A DNA stretch of 64,000 bases, taken from Actinomycetota bacterium (GTDB taxonomy: Bacteria > Actinomycetota > Actinomycetes > Nanopelagicales > Nanopelagicaceae). This document shows positions 55,180-63,855 of this stretch, piece by piece (position 1 is the first letter of the stretch; the number at the start of each line of letters is the position of its first letter). The stretch covers positions 1 to 64,000 of the forward strand of contig CANFVU010000003.1 in the NCBI GenBank assembly GCA_947450545.1, read 5' to 3'. A program made the position numbers and the translations under genes. The notes beneath the pieces were generated by a model, which did not search any database, was not told the origin of the DNA, and saw nothing but the letters and a program-made list of their open reading frames with translations.

Positions 55180-56696
55180 TGTAACTCTTTAAGCGTTTGC
55201 GCGTTCTCTTCTCTTGTTGGAACTTCAACCACAACAAAATGTAGACCGCTCTTGTGTAACGACCTGGCCAAATCACTTTCGCTCTTTACTTTCTCAACCG
55301 AATATCCAAATCCCTGAATCACTTTTTCAATATCGATGTGGTGCGGTGTTCCAAATACTTTTTCAAATCCATCTGATCCAGCTTGTGGCAAAGTCGAGAA
55401 AATCCCTCCGCCATTATTATCAACAATAAAGATTGTGTGGTTATCAGCAGATGCATGTGCCAGAGCCGAGAGATCGTGAAGGAAAGTTAGATCTCCCAAA
55501 ATGGAATATGTGCGCTCGTAAAAAGCAGCGATTCCGCAGGCTGTAGAGGTATTCCCATCTATTCCAGCTAAACCTCTATTGGCGAAGATATGTAAGTCTC
55601 CACGTGGATCACCAAAAGCTTCCAGGTCTCTTACGGGACGAGAGGATCCGACAAAGAGTGCAGATCCGGCAGGAATTTCTCGTGCCAAAATTTGAGCAAC
55701 TTTTTGTTCAGACCACTGCAACGTTATGGCACTTGCCGCTTCTTTTCCAGCAGTTTTCCACGATTCAATCCACTGTGCATCAGTAGATGCCGTAGAGATT
55801 GTCGGCATAGCAAAAAGAATCTGGCTTGCGGTACGCGCTGTATCAATCTTTTCAGCACGTGGATCGACGACCACAACATTGTTGCTCTGACCGATATATG
55901 CATTGATGCTACGTGACAGTGTCGTACGACCAATGACAAGAATGTGATCAGCTTTCAATTTCTCTCTTATTTTTTCATCCGAGAGGAAGAGAGCAGCGTG
56001 AGGAATAGCAGTTGGATACGAGAGAGGATCTTCAGCAATCACAGGTAGACCCGCTGTAGCAATTATCTGGTTAAGAACATTGGGAGACAGCCCTGCGCTG
56101 TCATGTCCAATGACTATGACAGAACGAGCAGATAACTGAAGTGAACCTTGAGGAATCTCGTCATTAGCTTCTGCAGAGATATGAACGCCGCCAAGCCAAT
56201 CCCGTGAATCATTCTTTTCCAATAACGGTTCATCGAATTGAATGTTGAGATGTACAGGGCCGCCCGTGAGATGCGCAGAACAATCCACTCTCGTATCTGT
56301 ATCAATAGTTGTGAGCGGTGCAAGAACTCCATCTTGCAACGTAGTTTGATTCGCTCCTGTTTTACGTAAACGTGCAGGGCGATCAGCTGTTAAAAAGAGC
56401 AGCTTATTATTCGAGTGATACGCCTCGAGAGCTGCTGGGTGATAGTTCGCAACAGCAGTCCCGCTCGTGCAGACCACTGCAACATATTTCATACTGGCTT
56501 TTGAGAGTCCAAGTGCAAAATAAGCAGCACCGCGCTCATCTATTCGAACATGTAATGATATTAAGCCCTTTTCAGATGCTTCATAGAGAGCGAGAGAAAG
56601 TGGAGCGTTCCGAGATCCAGGTGAGAGCACAAAATCGCTCACCCCAAGCTCGATGAGTTGGCGCACGGTAGAACGAGCTACATCAGATGCACTCAT
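55134..56696 (-). CDS. menD: SEPHCHC synthase
   Basis: MenD (about 520 aa) is the thiamine diphosphate enzyme that joins isochorismate and 2-oxoglutarate. Motifs are LSPGSRNAPLSLAL near the N-terminus with the catalytic Glu region downstream, GIDGNTSTACGIA and ILGDLTFLHD with VDNNGGGIF (ThDP/metal binding). The frame is open to 56741, but ATG 56696 (MSASDVAR) forms an ATGA overlap with menC, matching operon style and family N-termini. 46-bp convergent overlap with menF. Confidence 0.93.
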   Translation of the reverse strand: MSASDVARSTVRQLIELGVSDFVLSPGSRNAPLSLALYEASEKGLISLHVRIDERGAAYFALGLSKASMKYVAVVCTSGTAVANYHPAALEAYHSNNKLLFLTADRPARLRKTGANQTTLQDGVLAPLTTIDTDTRVDCSAHLTGGPVHLNIQFDEPLLEKNDSRDWLGGVHISAEANDEIPQGSLQLSARSVIVIGHDSAGLSPNVLNQIIATAGLPVIAEDPLSYPTAIPHAALFLSDEKIREKLKADHILVIGRTTLSRSINAYIGQSNNVVVVDPRAEKIDTARTASQILFAMPTISTASTDAQWIESWKTAGKEAASAITLQWSEQKVAQILAREIPAGSALFVGSSRPVRDLEAFGDPRGDLHIFANRGLAGIDGNTSTACGIAAFYERTYSILGDLTFLHDLSALAHASADNHTIFIVDNNGGGIFSTLPQAGSDGFEKVFGTPHHIDIEKVIQGFGYSVEKVKSESDLARSLHKSGLHFVVVEVPTREENAQTLKELHQRVASAVRMGSNFA

Positions 56697-57658
56697 ACTT
56701 CCCAACCCTTCCAAATCTGCGTCACGCGATTCTGCCACCATTCGACGCGTTCTTCACTCGCTCGATATCGCTCAATAAGTGCGAAATCCGGCTCTGCACG
56801 CTTAATTTCCAAGCGACCACCATGTGGCACGAACGCAGGTGACGTTATATCTGACTCTAATAGTGCAACAGTTCCCAAACCACATGCATAATTGAAATCC
56901 TTAAACGATCCCGCAAGCGCTAATGCATGTGAAATTCCAATTCCTGTATCAAGTGCGCTTGATACGACAACAGGTAAACCAGCAATTTCCGCAATCTCGT
57001 GTGCAGCAGCAATTCCGCCTGATGGAGCCCACTTCACAATTGCAACATCTGCGACATCTGAAAGCTGAGAGAAATCACTGCCAAGGTTCTTTCGAATGGA
57101 TTCATCCACAGCAATTTTCATAGGAATTTCGCTTTTAAGTTTTGCTAAATCACTCAAGCTCTCACATGGCTGTTCGATATATTCAAATACATGTCCGAAT
57201 CTGACATGAAAATCATAAAGATGAAGAAGTGCATCATCCAAACTCCATGATCCATTCACATCGAGGCGGATTTTTGCATCAGGGAGAATGTTCAGCGTCT
57301 CTTCCACAAGTTCTGAACCTGTGATGAAATCATCAATCTTTATTTTGACTGTCGAAGATCCTTCAAAACTTTTTAGAATTCCTGCAACGTCCTCAACAGC
57401 GACGTTGGGAAGAGTCGCATTGATTTCAATATCTGAGCGAAAAAGTTGAGGCCACGGTGTATTCGCCCCTTCAACTGCTGCACGAAGCCATGTTGATGCT
57501 TCTGTAGGGCCATATTCGAGGAATGGTGAGAACTCACTCCATCCTTCAGAACCCTTAAATAGCGCTGCTTCCCGCACTGTAATCCCGCGGAATCTTGTTC
57601 GCGTCGGAATTGCAACGACTGTGAAATCTTGAAAAACCTCAGATGGGAAAGAGTTCAT
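56693..57658 (-). CDS. menC: o-Succinylbenzoate synthase
   Basis: MenC (321 aa) is an enolase-superfamily dehydratase that makes o-succinylbenzoate. Metal and acid/base residues appear in KIKIDD (Lys), RLDVNGSW (Asp), EYIEQPCE (Glu), AVDESI (Asp) and VKWAPSGG (Lys). It lies 5 bp after menB and overlaps menD by 4 bp. No menH (SHCHC synthase) is found next to it. Confidence 0.92.
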   Translation of the reverse strand: MNSFPSEVFQDFTVVAIPTRTRFRGITVREAALFKGSEGWSEFSPFLEYGPTEASTWLRAAVEGANTPWPQLFRSDIEINATLPNVAVEDVAGILKSFEGSSTVKIKIDDFITGSELVEETLNILPDAKIRLDVNGSWSLDDALLHLYDFHVRFGHVFEYIEQPCESLSDLAKLKSEIPMKIAVDESIRKNLGSDFSQLSDVADVAIVKWAPSGGIAAAHEIAEIAGLPVVVSSALDTGIGISHALALAGSFKDFNYACGLGTVALLESDITSPAFVPHGGRLEIKRAEPDFALIERYRASEERVEWWQNRVTQIWKGWEV

Positions 57659-57663
57659 ACGCT

Positions 57664-58542
57664 TTACGGACGCTTAGGGAACTTTCCAAAATTCGGTTCG
57701 CGTTTTTCTTGAAATGCGTTGCGTCCTTCTTGTCCTTCTTCTGTGAGGTAAAAGAGAAGAGTTGCATCTCCAGCAAGTTGTTGAACTCCTGCAAGACCAT
57801 CATCGGCAGCGTTAAGTCCTGCTTTGAGTAAGCGAAGGGCCATAGGCGAATGTCGAAGAATTTCGCGGCACCAAGAAACGGTTTCTGCTTCCAACTCTGA
57901 AACTGGTACAACTGTATTTACCAATCCCATATCCAGTGCTTCTTGCGCATCATATTGACGAGCAAGGAACCAAATTTCGCGAGCTTTCTTCTGCCCGATA
58001 TGTGCTGCCAACAAACCTGCACCATATCCACCATCGAATGAGCCAACCATTGGACCTGTCTGTCCGAATTTTGCATTCTCTGCAGCAATCGTAAGATCAC
58101 ACACAACATGGAGAACGTGTCCGCCTCCAATTGCCCAACCAGCAACCATGGCAATAACTGGTTTAGGTGTGCGGCGAATTTGAACTTGAAGATCTAAAAC
58201 ATTTAAGCGACCGATTCCTTTTTTACCGAGTGCATCAGAACCGATATATCCATCATCTCCGCGAACATTGATATCGCCACCAGAACAGAATGCTTCATCG
58301 CCTGCTCCAGTAAAAATAATGACTCCGACTTGATCATCATCGCGCGCTAAATCGAATGCAATACGAAGTTCAGCAAGTGTTTCAGGACGAAAGGCATTAC
58401 GAACTTCTGGACGATTGATCGTGATCTTTGCGATGCCTTCAGCAACGAGGTAAGTGATATCAGTAAATTTTTCTCCGCCTGCGCCTACTTCCCATGCGGG
58501 AATGGAGCGGCTACCAAATTCGCGTTTTATTGGCTTGCTCAT
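57664..58542 (-). CDS. menB: 1,4-Dihydroxy-2-naphthoyl-CoA synthase
   Basis: MenB (292 aa) is a crotonase-fold enzyme that cyclises o-succinylbenzoyl-CoA. It shows [14 protein letters not shown] near residue 37, [10 protein letters not shown] near residue 85, [20 protein letters not shown] (near residue 124-143) and the active-site [16 protein letters not shown]. First gene of menB-menC-menD. A TAGGCT box 6 nt before the ATG indicates a leaderless mRNA. Confidence 0.96.
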   Translation of the reverse strand: MSKPIKREFGSRSIPAWEVGAGGEKFTDITYLVAEGIAKITINRPEVRNAFRPETLAELRIAFDLARDDDQVGVIIFTGAGDEAFCSGGDINVRGDDGYIGSDALGKKGIGRLNVLDLQVQIRRTPKPVIAMVAGWAIGGGHVLHVVCDLTIAAENAKFGQTGPMVGSFDGGYGAGLLAAHIGQKKAREIWFLARQYDAQEALDMGLVNTVVPVSELEAETVSWCREILRHSPMALRLLKAGLNAADDGLAGVQQLAGDATLLFYLTEEGQEGRNAFQEKREPNFGKFPKRP

Positions 58543-58547
58543 AGAGG

Positions 58548-58554
58548 TAGCCTA
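58548..58554. promoter_or_regulatory. Overlapping divergent -10 boxes for menB and menE
   Basis: TAGCCTA contains TAGCCT on the plus strand (58548-58553, 9 nt before the menE ATG) and TAGGCT on the minus strand (58554-58549, 6 nt before the menB ATG). The genes are only 20 bp apart, so each promoter's -35 region must lie inside the other gene's coding start. RNA polymerase can occupy only one direction at a time. Confidence 0.6.
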
Positions 58555-58562
58555 CGGGGGTC

Positions 58563-59639
58563 ATGGAAAATTCTTCACAGTCAGATTCGCGAGAGCTGCT
58601 CCACATAACGCCTGAGTGGGCAATCCCACAGGTCGTTGAAGCGCTGAAGGCCGCCCTTGATGGCACCGGTCCCGCAATGACCTTCGGAGAAAGTTCCCGA
58701 ACTCTTGTCCCTGCGCAATGCGCAATCGTGATTCCAACAAGCGGATCTACCGGTGAACCAAAAGATGTTGCTCTCACTGCAGATGCGCTTCGCAGAAGCG
58801 TTAAAGCATCACATCAATTTTTAGGCGCACAATCTGGAGAGCGATGGTCCCTGCTACTCCCCATCACACATATTGCCGGTATAAACGTTCTTGTTCGAGC
58901 CATTGAACTCGGTACTAATCCAGTCGATATGAACGAGGTAGCTGAATACACCGCAATTGTTCCTACCCAGTTGCATCGTGCACTTCATGGTGAAGAAAAA
59001 TTGTTACGTCATTTGCAGAGCGCGAAAGCAGTTCTTGTCGGTGGAGCTGCATCAAGTGACACACTTCTCGAGCAAGCGCGCAAAGCAGGAATTAATCCTG
59101 TCACAACGTATGGAATGTCTGAGATGAGCGGTGGTTGTATCTACAACAACGTTCCATTGGATGGTGTCGAAGTTCGAGTCAACGCTGATGGTGCCATTGA
59201 ACTTGCTGGACCTATGCAAGCGATGGGCTATCTCAATGCTCCAAAGTTATGGAATGAAGTCACGGATGGAAAATGGTTTATCACGAGCGACGGTGGAGAA
59301 ATTCGCGACGGCAAAGTATTCGTCACCGGGCGCCTTGATGATCAAATCAATTCTGGAGGAAAGAAGATTTCGCTCTCCGTTATCGATAACTTTTTGCACG
59401 ACAAGTTTCCTCGTCAACGATTTGCAAGCTTGTCTCTTCACGATAAAGAGTGGGGAGAGAAACTCGTTCTTGTTGTGGATGGATCCATGGATGAAAATCT
59501 CATCAAGGATGCCATCCGTTTGGAATTTGGAGGTTTTGCAGTGCCGAAAGAGATTCTTTTCGGCAAAGAGATTCCTCTTATTTCTATCGGCAAGCCTGAT
59601 CGCAAGAAACTTCGTGAATTGTTTGAGAGAATTAATTAA
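58563..59639 (+). CDS. menE: o-Succinylbenzoate-CoA ligase
   Basis: MenE (358 aa, shorter than the 450-500 aa of most bacterial homologues, as is common in actinobacteria) activates o-succinylbenzoate with ATP and CoA. Motifs are the P-loop IPTSGSTGEPKD near residue 59, TYGMSEMSGG near residue 181, ITSDGGEIRDGKVFVTGRLDDQI (in parts) and a late catalytic Lys in GKPDRKKLRE. It ends in a TAATG overlap with menA. Confidence 0.93.
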   Translation: MENSSQSDSRELLHITPEWAIPQVVEALKAALDGTGPAMTFGESSRTLVPAQCAIVIPTSGSTGEPKDVALTADALRRSVKASHQFLGAQSGERWSLLLPITHIAGINVLVRAIELGTNPVDMNEVAEYTAIVPTQLHRALHGEEKLLRHLQSAKAVLVGGAASSDTLLEQARKAGINPVTTYGMSEMSGGCIYNNVPLDGVEVRVNADGAIELAGPMQAMGYLNAPKLWNEVTDGKWFITSDGGEIRDGKVFVTGRLDDQINSGGKKISLSVIDNFLHDKFPRQRFASLSLHDKEWGEKLVLVVDGSMDENLIKDAIRLEFGGFAVPKEILFGKEIPLISIGKPDRKKLRELFERIN

Positions 59640-60508
59640 TGAATTCAGCATCTAAATGGGTGGCCGGTGCACGTCCCCGCACACTTCCCGCAGCGATTTC
59701 TCCCGTAATTGTTGGTGGAGCTCTTGCCCACCGATTGAGCCTTAACGTCAGCTACCTAAATATTGCTCTGGCTTTGATTGTCAGCCTCGCACTACAAATC
59801 GCAGTCAATTATGCAAATGATTACTCTGATGGCGTCAAAGGAACCGATGAAAAGAGAGTTGGACCAGTTCGCCTTGTTGGTAGCGGCTTAGCTTCGGCTG
59901 CATCTGTAAAGCGCGCAGCTTTTATCTCATTTGGTGTGGCAGCAATCGCTGGAACACTTTTAGCTTCGCGAACGTCATATATTTTAATTCTTATAGGCGC
60001 TGTGGCTATCGCTGCAGCTTGGACATACACCGGAAGTTCCAAGCCTTACGGATACCGCGGCTTCGGAGAAATTTCTGTCTTTGTTTTCTTTGGTGTTGTC
60101 GCCACTGTCGGAACATTTTATGCAGGTACTCAAAAAGTTTCTTGGCAAGCTTTTCTTCTATCACTTCCAGTTGGCGCGCTCTCATGTGCAATCTTGGCAA
60201 TCAATAATTTGCGCGATCTTCCAAAAGATGGAGTTGTTGGAAAACTAACCCTTGCGGTTCGAATGGGTGATGTTAAAGCTCGCGCATTCTTCATCTCACT
60301 TCTCTTTTTCGCACACACAACGAGTCTGTTGAGCGTTGTTGTAACTCCTTGGGCCGTAGCGACTATCTTTCTTGCGCCAATCACATCTCAAATCGCACGT
60401 GCCACTATCAAGGGAGCACAGGGAGTGGAATTGATTCCACTCTTAGGTAAGACAGGACGTCTTCAACTGCTGCTATCCACAACGCTTGCCATCGCACTGC
60501 TCATCTAA
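59639..60508 (+). CDS. menA: 1,4-Dihydroxy-2-naphthoate polyprenyltransferase
   Basis: MenA (289 aa) is a UbiA-family membrane enzyme with about eight helices that attaches the prenyl chain. The prenyl-diphosphate/Mg site is NYANDYSDGVKGTDEKRVGP (near residues 58-77) and the second aspartate site is NNLRDLPKDGVVGK near residue 188. Substrate chains should come from the polyprenyl synthase encoded after nuoN. It overlaps menE by one base. Confidence 0.95.
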   Translation: MNSASKWVAGARPRTLPAAISPVIVGGALAHRLSLNVSYLNIALALIVSLALQIAVNYANDYSDGVKGTDEKRVGPVRLVGSGLASAASVKRAAFISFGVAAIAGTLLASRTSYILILIGAVAIAAAWTYTGSSKPYGYRGFGEISVFVFFGVVATVGTFYAGTQKVSWQAFLLSLPVGALSCAILAINNLRDLPKDGVVGKLTLAVRMGDVKARAFFISLLFFAHTTSLLSVVVTPWAVATIFLAPITSQIARATIKGAQGVELIPLLGKTGRLQLLLSTTLAIALLI

Positions 60509-60525
60509 GGAGATAAACTTCAACC

Positions 60526-60786
60526 ATGATTAAAGTCGATGCGTTCATCCTCATAATTTCCATCATCATTCAGCTCTATTCGCTCTTCGATTGTGCTCGC
60601 ACCGAGCAAGAGCAAGTTCGCAGACTTCCAAAATGGGCTTGGCTCATTGTCGTTCTTCTTTTTGGTGGATTCGGTGGTCTCTTGTGGTTATTAGCTGGTC
60701 GACCAAAGAGCCAAGGTGGCGGCCGTAGCCGCAAGCCACGCATTGTTCCTCCAGATGACGATCCGGATTTCCTTCGTAAACTCTAG
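60526..60786 (+). CDS. Small PLDc_N-domain membrane protein
   Basis: This 86-aa protein has two hydrophobic segments (about 6-22 and 41-61) linked by a segment FDCARTEQEQVRRLPKWAW, typical of the phospholipase D nuclease N-terminal (PLDc_N) domain; no phospholipase catalytic part follows. The C-terminal tail is basic then acidic (GRSRKPR...DDDPDF). Function unknown. AAGGAG lies about 12 nt before the ATG. It is downstream of menA and converges with ccsB, 3 bp away. Confidence 0.85.
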   Translation: MIKVDAFILIISIIIQLYSLFDCARTEQEQVRRLPKWAWLIVVLLFGGFGGLLWLLAGRPKSQGGGRSRKPRIVPPDDDPDFLRKL

Positions 60787-60789
60787 TTT

Positions 60790-61680
60790 TTACAAACCTG
60801 AATAGGTGTGACGGCCTGAGCCGTAGATATTCACGTAGACGTAGTTAAATAAGAAGGTCGATCCTGCAAAGAGACATAACCATGCAGCGCGACGTCCACG
60901 CCATCCGATTGTTACGCGAGCATGTAAATATGCTGCGTAGGCGATCCAAGTAATAAAAGCCCACGTCTCTTTTGGATCCCAACCCCAGTAACGACCCCAC
61001 GCAGATTCTGCCCAAATAGCTCCTGCAATAACTGCGAAAGTCCAGAGCGGGAATACGAAAGCAACAAGTCTGTATGAAAGTTGATCGAGATACTCAAGTG
61101 ATGGAAGTTTCTTAGCCCATTCATTTCTCTCGCCGCGAGATTCAATTCGATCGAGAATTAAATATGTTGCAGCAATAGTGTTCGCAAGAAGGAAAACTCC
61201 TCCTGAAACAATTGCAGCTGAGACGTGAATGATGAGCCATGTTGATTTCAGTGCAGGCACAAGTGGCGCACTTGGCCGGTATAGAACCGCAACAGCAGTA
61301 CCTAAAGTTAAAAGTACGGATGTAGAGACCGGAAGTCCTAACCAGCGGAGTTTGTACTTAGTAAGTGCAAAGAGATAAGCACCCGCGAAAGCCATTGCAC
61401 CTGTGATTGAGAATTCATACATGTTGCCCCATGGAGCGCGATGCGCGGATAGTCCTCGCAAGATAACTCCGGCAGTTAAGAAGACTTGGCCGAGAATCAT
61501 CATCGCTGTGCCAATGCGTCCAGCTTTATCAGTCTTAGCAAAATCAAACTGGGTTGAATCCCCGCTATTTTTTACAGAGAAAGCAACTTCGACAGCGTGA
61601 GAGAAGAAAGCAATTGTGTAGAGAAACATCGCAGAATAAATTGAATAGTTAGAGAGGTAAGCAAACTGTCTAGAGCTCAT
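60790..61680 (-). CDS. ccsB: Cytochrome c biogenesis protein CcsB/ResC (CcsA family)
   Basis: This 296-aa membrane protein is the heme-handling half of the System II cytochrome c synthase. It has about eight helices, the tryptophan-rich WWD-type motif WGWDPKETWAFITW (near residue 232-245) and conserved His residues flanking it (for example IIHVSAAIV). It works with ResB, whose gene overlaps its start by 11 bp. Confidence 0.94.
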   Translation of the reverse strand: MSSRQFAYLSNYSIYSAMFLYTIAFFSHAVEVAFSVKNSGDSTQFDFAKTDKAGRIGTAMMILGQVFLTAGVILRGLSAHRAPWGNMYEFSITGAMAFAGAYLFALTKYKLRWLGLPVSTSVLLTLGTAVAVLYRPSAPLVPALKSTWLIIHVSAAIVSGGVFLLANTIAATYLILDRIESRGERNEWAKKLPSLEYLDQLSYRLVAFVFPLWTFAVIAGAIWAESAWGRYWGWDPKETWAFITWIAYAAYLHARVTIGWRGRRAAWLCLFAGSTFLFNYVYVNIYGSGRHTYSGL

Positions 61681-63124
61681 CTTCCATCCACTTCTTTAAT
61701 TGTGCGAGTTCTTCGAGTAATCCTGGTGCAGCATTCTTTGCAAGACCTGCTATTTCTACCTGATTACTTGCTTTGACCCAAATTCGGCGTTGGCGTGTAA
61801 AGAGTGAGAGAAGTAATCCAAGGATTGCGAAAATCGCACCAAAGAGTGCGTAAAGCTTGCCTGGATCATCAACTATTTGAAGGTTTACCCACGAACGCCA
61901 TCCATCAAATGTGATGGAACCCTCACCAAATTCGAGAGTCTGACCAAGCGTGAGTTGTTTGAGAGCAATGCGTTGCATCTTCGATGTATCTAATCGGTAA
62001 ACAGATTGTGGGATACCAGTATCAAGTCCGAGATTTCCTTTCCAGACCGACAACAAGAGTCGAGGGTCGAGAACTTCTGGAAAAGCCGAGAATGCTCCAC
62101 GCTTGGAGTTCCGATCGTAGGTCGGAATAAATGAACCAACAAATCCAATTTGTGGGTTCATGTCGGGAACCTTGATTGCACCGATTGACGTGAGGTTTCC
62201 ATCTTGGGGTAAAAATGTCACAGGGCCGTGGAATGTAATTGCACCTGATTTATCTCTCACAGTAACGACAGGGGAATATCCATTTGCTTGTAAATAAATT
62301 TTAGTATTTGCGTACGTTAATGGGCTATTGACTTTAATAATGACTTTTTTCTCGCTACTTCCAATTGGGTTTGCAGCAGCGACAGTTAACGTGTAATCCT
62401 GCGGTGCATTTGTTGCTGGATCATATTTTGCAGAGAAGTCTGTAACGCGCAACGAGAAAGATTGCATGGATTGATCTGATTGGAATTTTCCAAAAGCAAG
62501 GCTGTCATACGACGTTGGGGTATTGATGAAACGATCTCCAACGTTGACGATAGCTTCGCCTTTCGAACCAAAGAGAGCTCCAACTCCGACTGCTACGAGA
62601 ATGAGAATGAGCGACAAGTGGAAGAGAAGATTGCCGGTTTCACGGGCATAACCTTTCTCGGCAGAGATTGAATTCTCGTCTCTGCGAATTCTGAAACTTT
62701 TCTTGCGAAGCCACGCTTCTGCTTTATCGAGATCGCCCTGTGAGAGTGTTGCAAAACCATCCATGCGATCAAGATTTCTTGGCGTAAGAGGAGGTTCTTT
62801 ACCAATTGCACGCAGATGCTCAAGAGTGCGAGGAAGTACGCAACCAATTAAGGAGATAAATAGGAGCAAATAGATCGCACTAAACCAAGGAGAGCTATAA
62901 ACATCAAAGAATCTGAAGCGATCAAGCCATGTACCAAGCGCCCCATGAGTTGCAAGATAATCGCGAACTTTCATGGGATTTTGTGTACGTTGAGGGAAGA
63001 GCGAGCCTGGAATCGAGGCGACCCCAAGAAGCATCAAAAGTAGCAGCGCAGTACGCATGCTCGTGAGCTGACGCCATGTCCAACGCAGGAGCGCAACTCC
63101 TCCTAAAGGTGTCTCAGTACTCAT
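61670..63124 (-). CDS. resB: Cytochrome c biogenesis protein ResB
   Basis: ResB (484 aa) is the second subunit of the System II cytochrome c synthase. It has four helices (near residues 22-40, 80-98, 170-188 and 430-448), a large extracytoplasmic domain between helices 3 and 4, and the N-terminal ALLLLMLLGVASIPGSLFPQ (in parts) and GNLLFHLSLILILVAVGVGALFG segments of the family. One-base overlap with ccdA and 11-bp overlap with ccsB show an operon. Confidence 0.94.
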   Translation of the reverse strand: MSTETPLGGVALLRWTWRQLTSMRTALLLLMLLGVASIPGSLFPQRTQNPMKVRDYLATHGALGTWLDRFRFFDVYSSPWFSAIYLLLFISLIGCVLPRTLEHLRAIGKEPPLTPRNLDRMDGFATLSQGDLDKAEAWLRKKSFRIRRDENSISAEKGYARETGNLLFHLSLILILVAVGVGALFGSKGEAIVNVGDRFINTPTSYDSLAFGKFQSDQSMQSFSLRVTDFSAKYDPATNAPQDYTLTVAAANPIGSSEKKVIIKVNSPLTYANTKIYLQANGYSPVVTVRDKSGAITFHGPVTFLPQDGNLTSIGAIKVPDMNPQIGFVGSFIPTYDRNSKRGAFSAFPEVLDPRLLLSVWKGNLGLDTGIPQSVYRLDTSKMQRIALKQLTLGQTLEFGEGSITFDGWRSWVNLQIVDDPGKLYALFGAIFAILGLLLSLFTRQRRIWVKASNQVEIAGLAKNAAPGLLEELAQLKKWMEDEL

Positions 63125-63855
63125 CAGATCGCCGGGATAAATCCAGATATGAGGCTACGAAGTGAATTCATTATCGAATCCCATGCGCCAGTGACTTGAA
63201 GCAAACCAATAACAATTAGGAAAATTCCACCGATTCGAGTTATGACATTTCCACGTTTGGAGATGAATCGTCGAAGTTTTGCAGATTGATCAAAATAGAG
63301 TCCGACAAAAATAAATGGCAAGCCAAGTCCTAAACAATACGCAACGGAGAGAATCGCTCCGCGAAGTGCGCTTGAACTTTCAAATGAGAGAGCTTGCACA
63401 GCGCCGAGAGTTGGACCGATACAGGGTGTCCAACCGACTCCGAAGAGAAATCCAAGAAGTGGTGCGCCGGCTAATCCCGCTTGGGATTTCCACGCTGGTT
63501 TAAATTCTCGGTAGAAACGTTGGCTGAAGAGAAAAATTGTTCCCATCAAAATAGTTATGAGGCCAAGAACGATAGAAATTAATCGAGAGTTTGCAGAAAT
63601 GTGCGATCCGAGTGATCCGAAAAGAGCGCCATAGGAAATGAAAAGCGTTGAGAAACCCAGTACAAAGAGAAGTGCGCCAATCGCTACCTTGCTACGAGTT
63701 TTCACATCAGTCATACCTGCTGCATAGGAAAGATATCCAGGCACCAGCGGCAAAACGCATGGCGAGAAGAATGAAATAAGTCCTGCGATAGCAGCCACAA
63801 TAAAAGCGATGATGAGATTGCCGCTAAAGACTTGATTAACAAAGAAATTATGCAT
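63124..63855 (-). CDS. ccdA: Thiol-disulfide carrier CcdA
   Basis: CcdA (243 aa) carries reducing equivalents across the membrane to keep apocytochrome c or ResA reduced. It has six helices and two redox-site segments, [16 protein letters not shown] (near residue 29-44) and [14 protein letters not shown] near residue 139, each with one Cys. It overlaps the resA stop by 8 bp. Confidence 0.95.
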   Translation of the reverse strand: MHNFFVNQVFSGNLIIAFIVAAIAGLISFFSPCVLPLVPGYLSYAAGMTDVKTRSKVAIGALLFVLGFSTLFISYGALFGSLGSHISANSRLISIVLGLITILMGTIFLFSQRFYREFKPAWKSQAGLAGAPLLGFLFGVGWTPCIGPTLGAVQALSFESSSALRGAILSVAYCLGLGLPFIFVGLYFDQSAKLRRFISKRGNVITRIGGIFLIVIGLLQVTGAWDSIMNSLRSLISGFIPAI

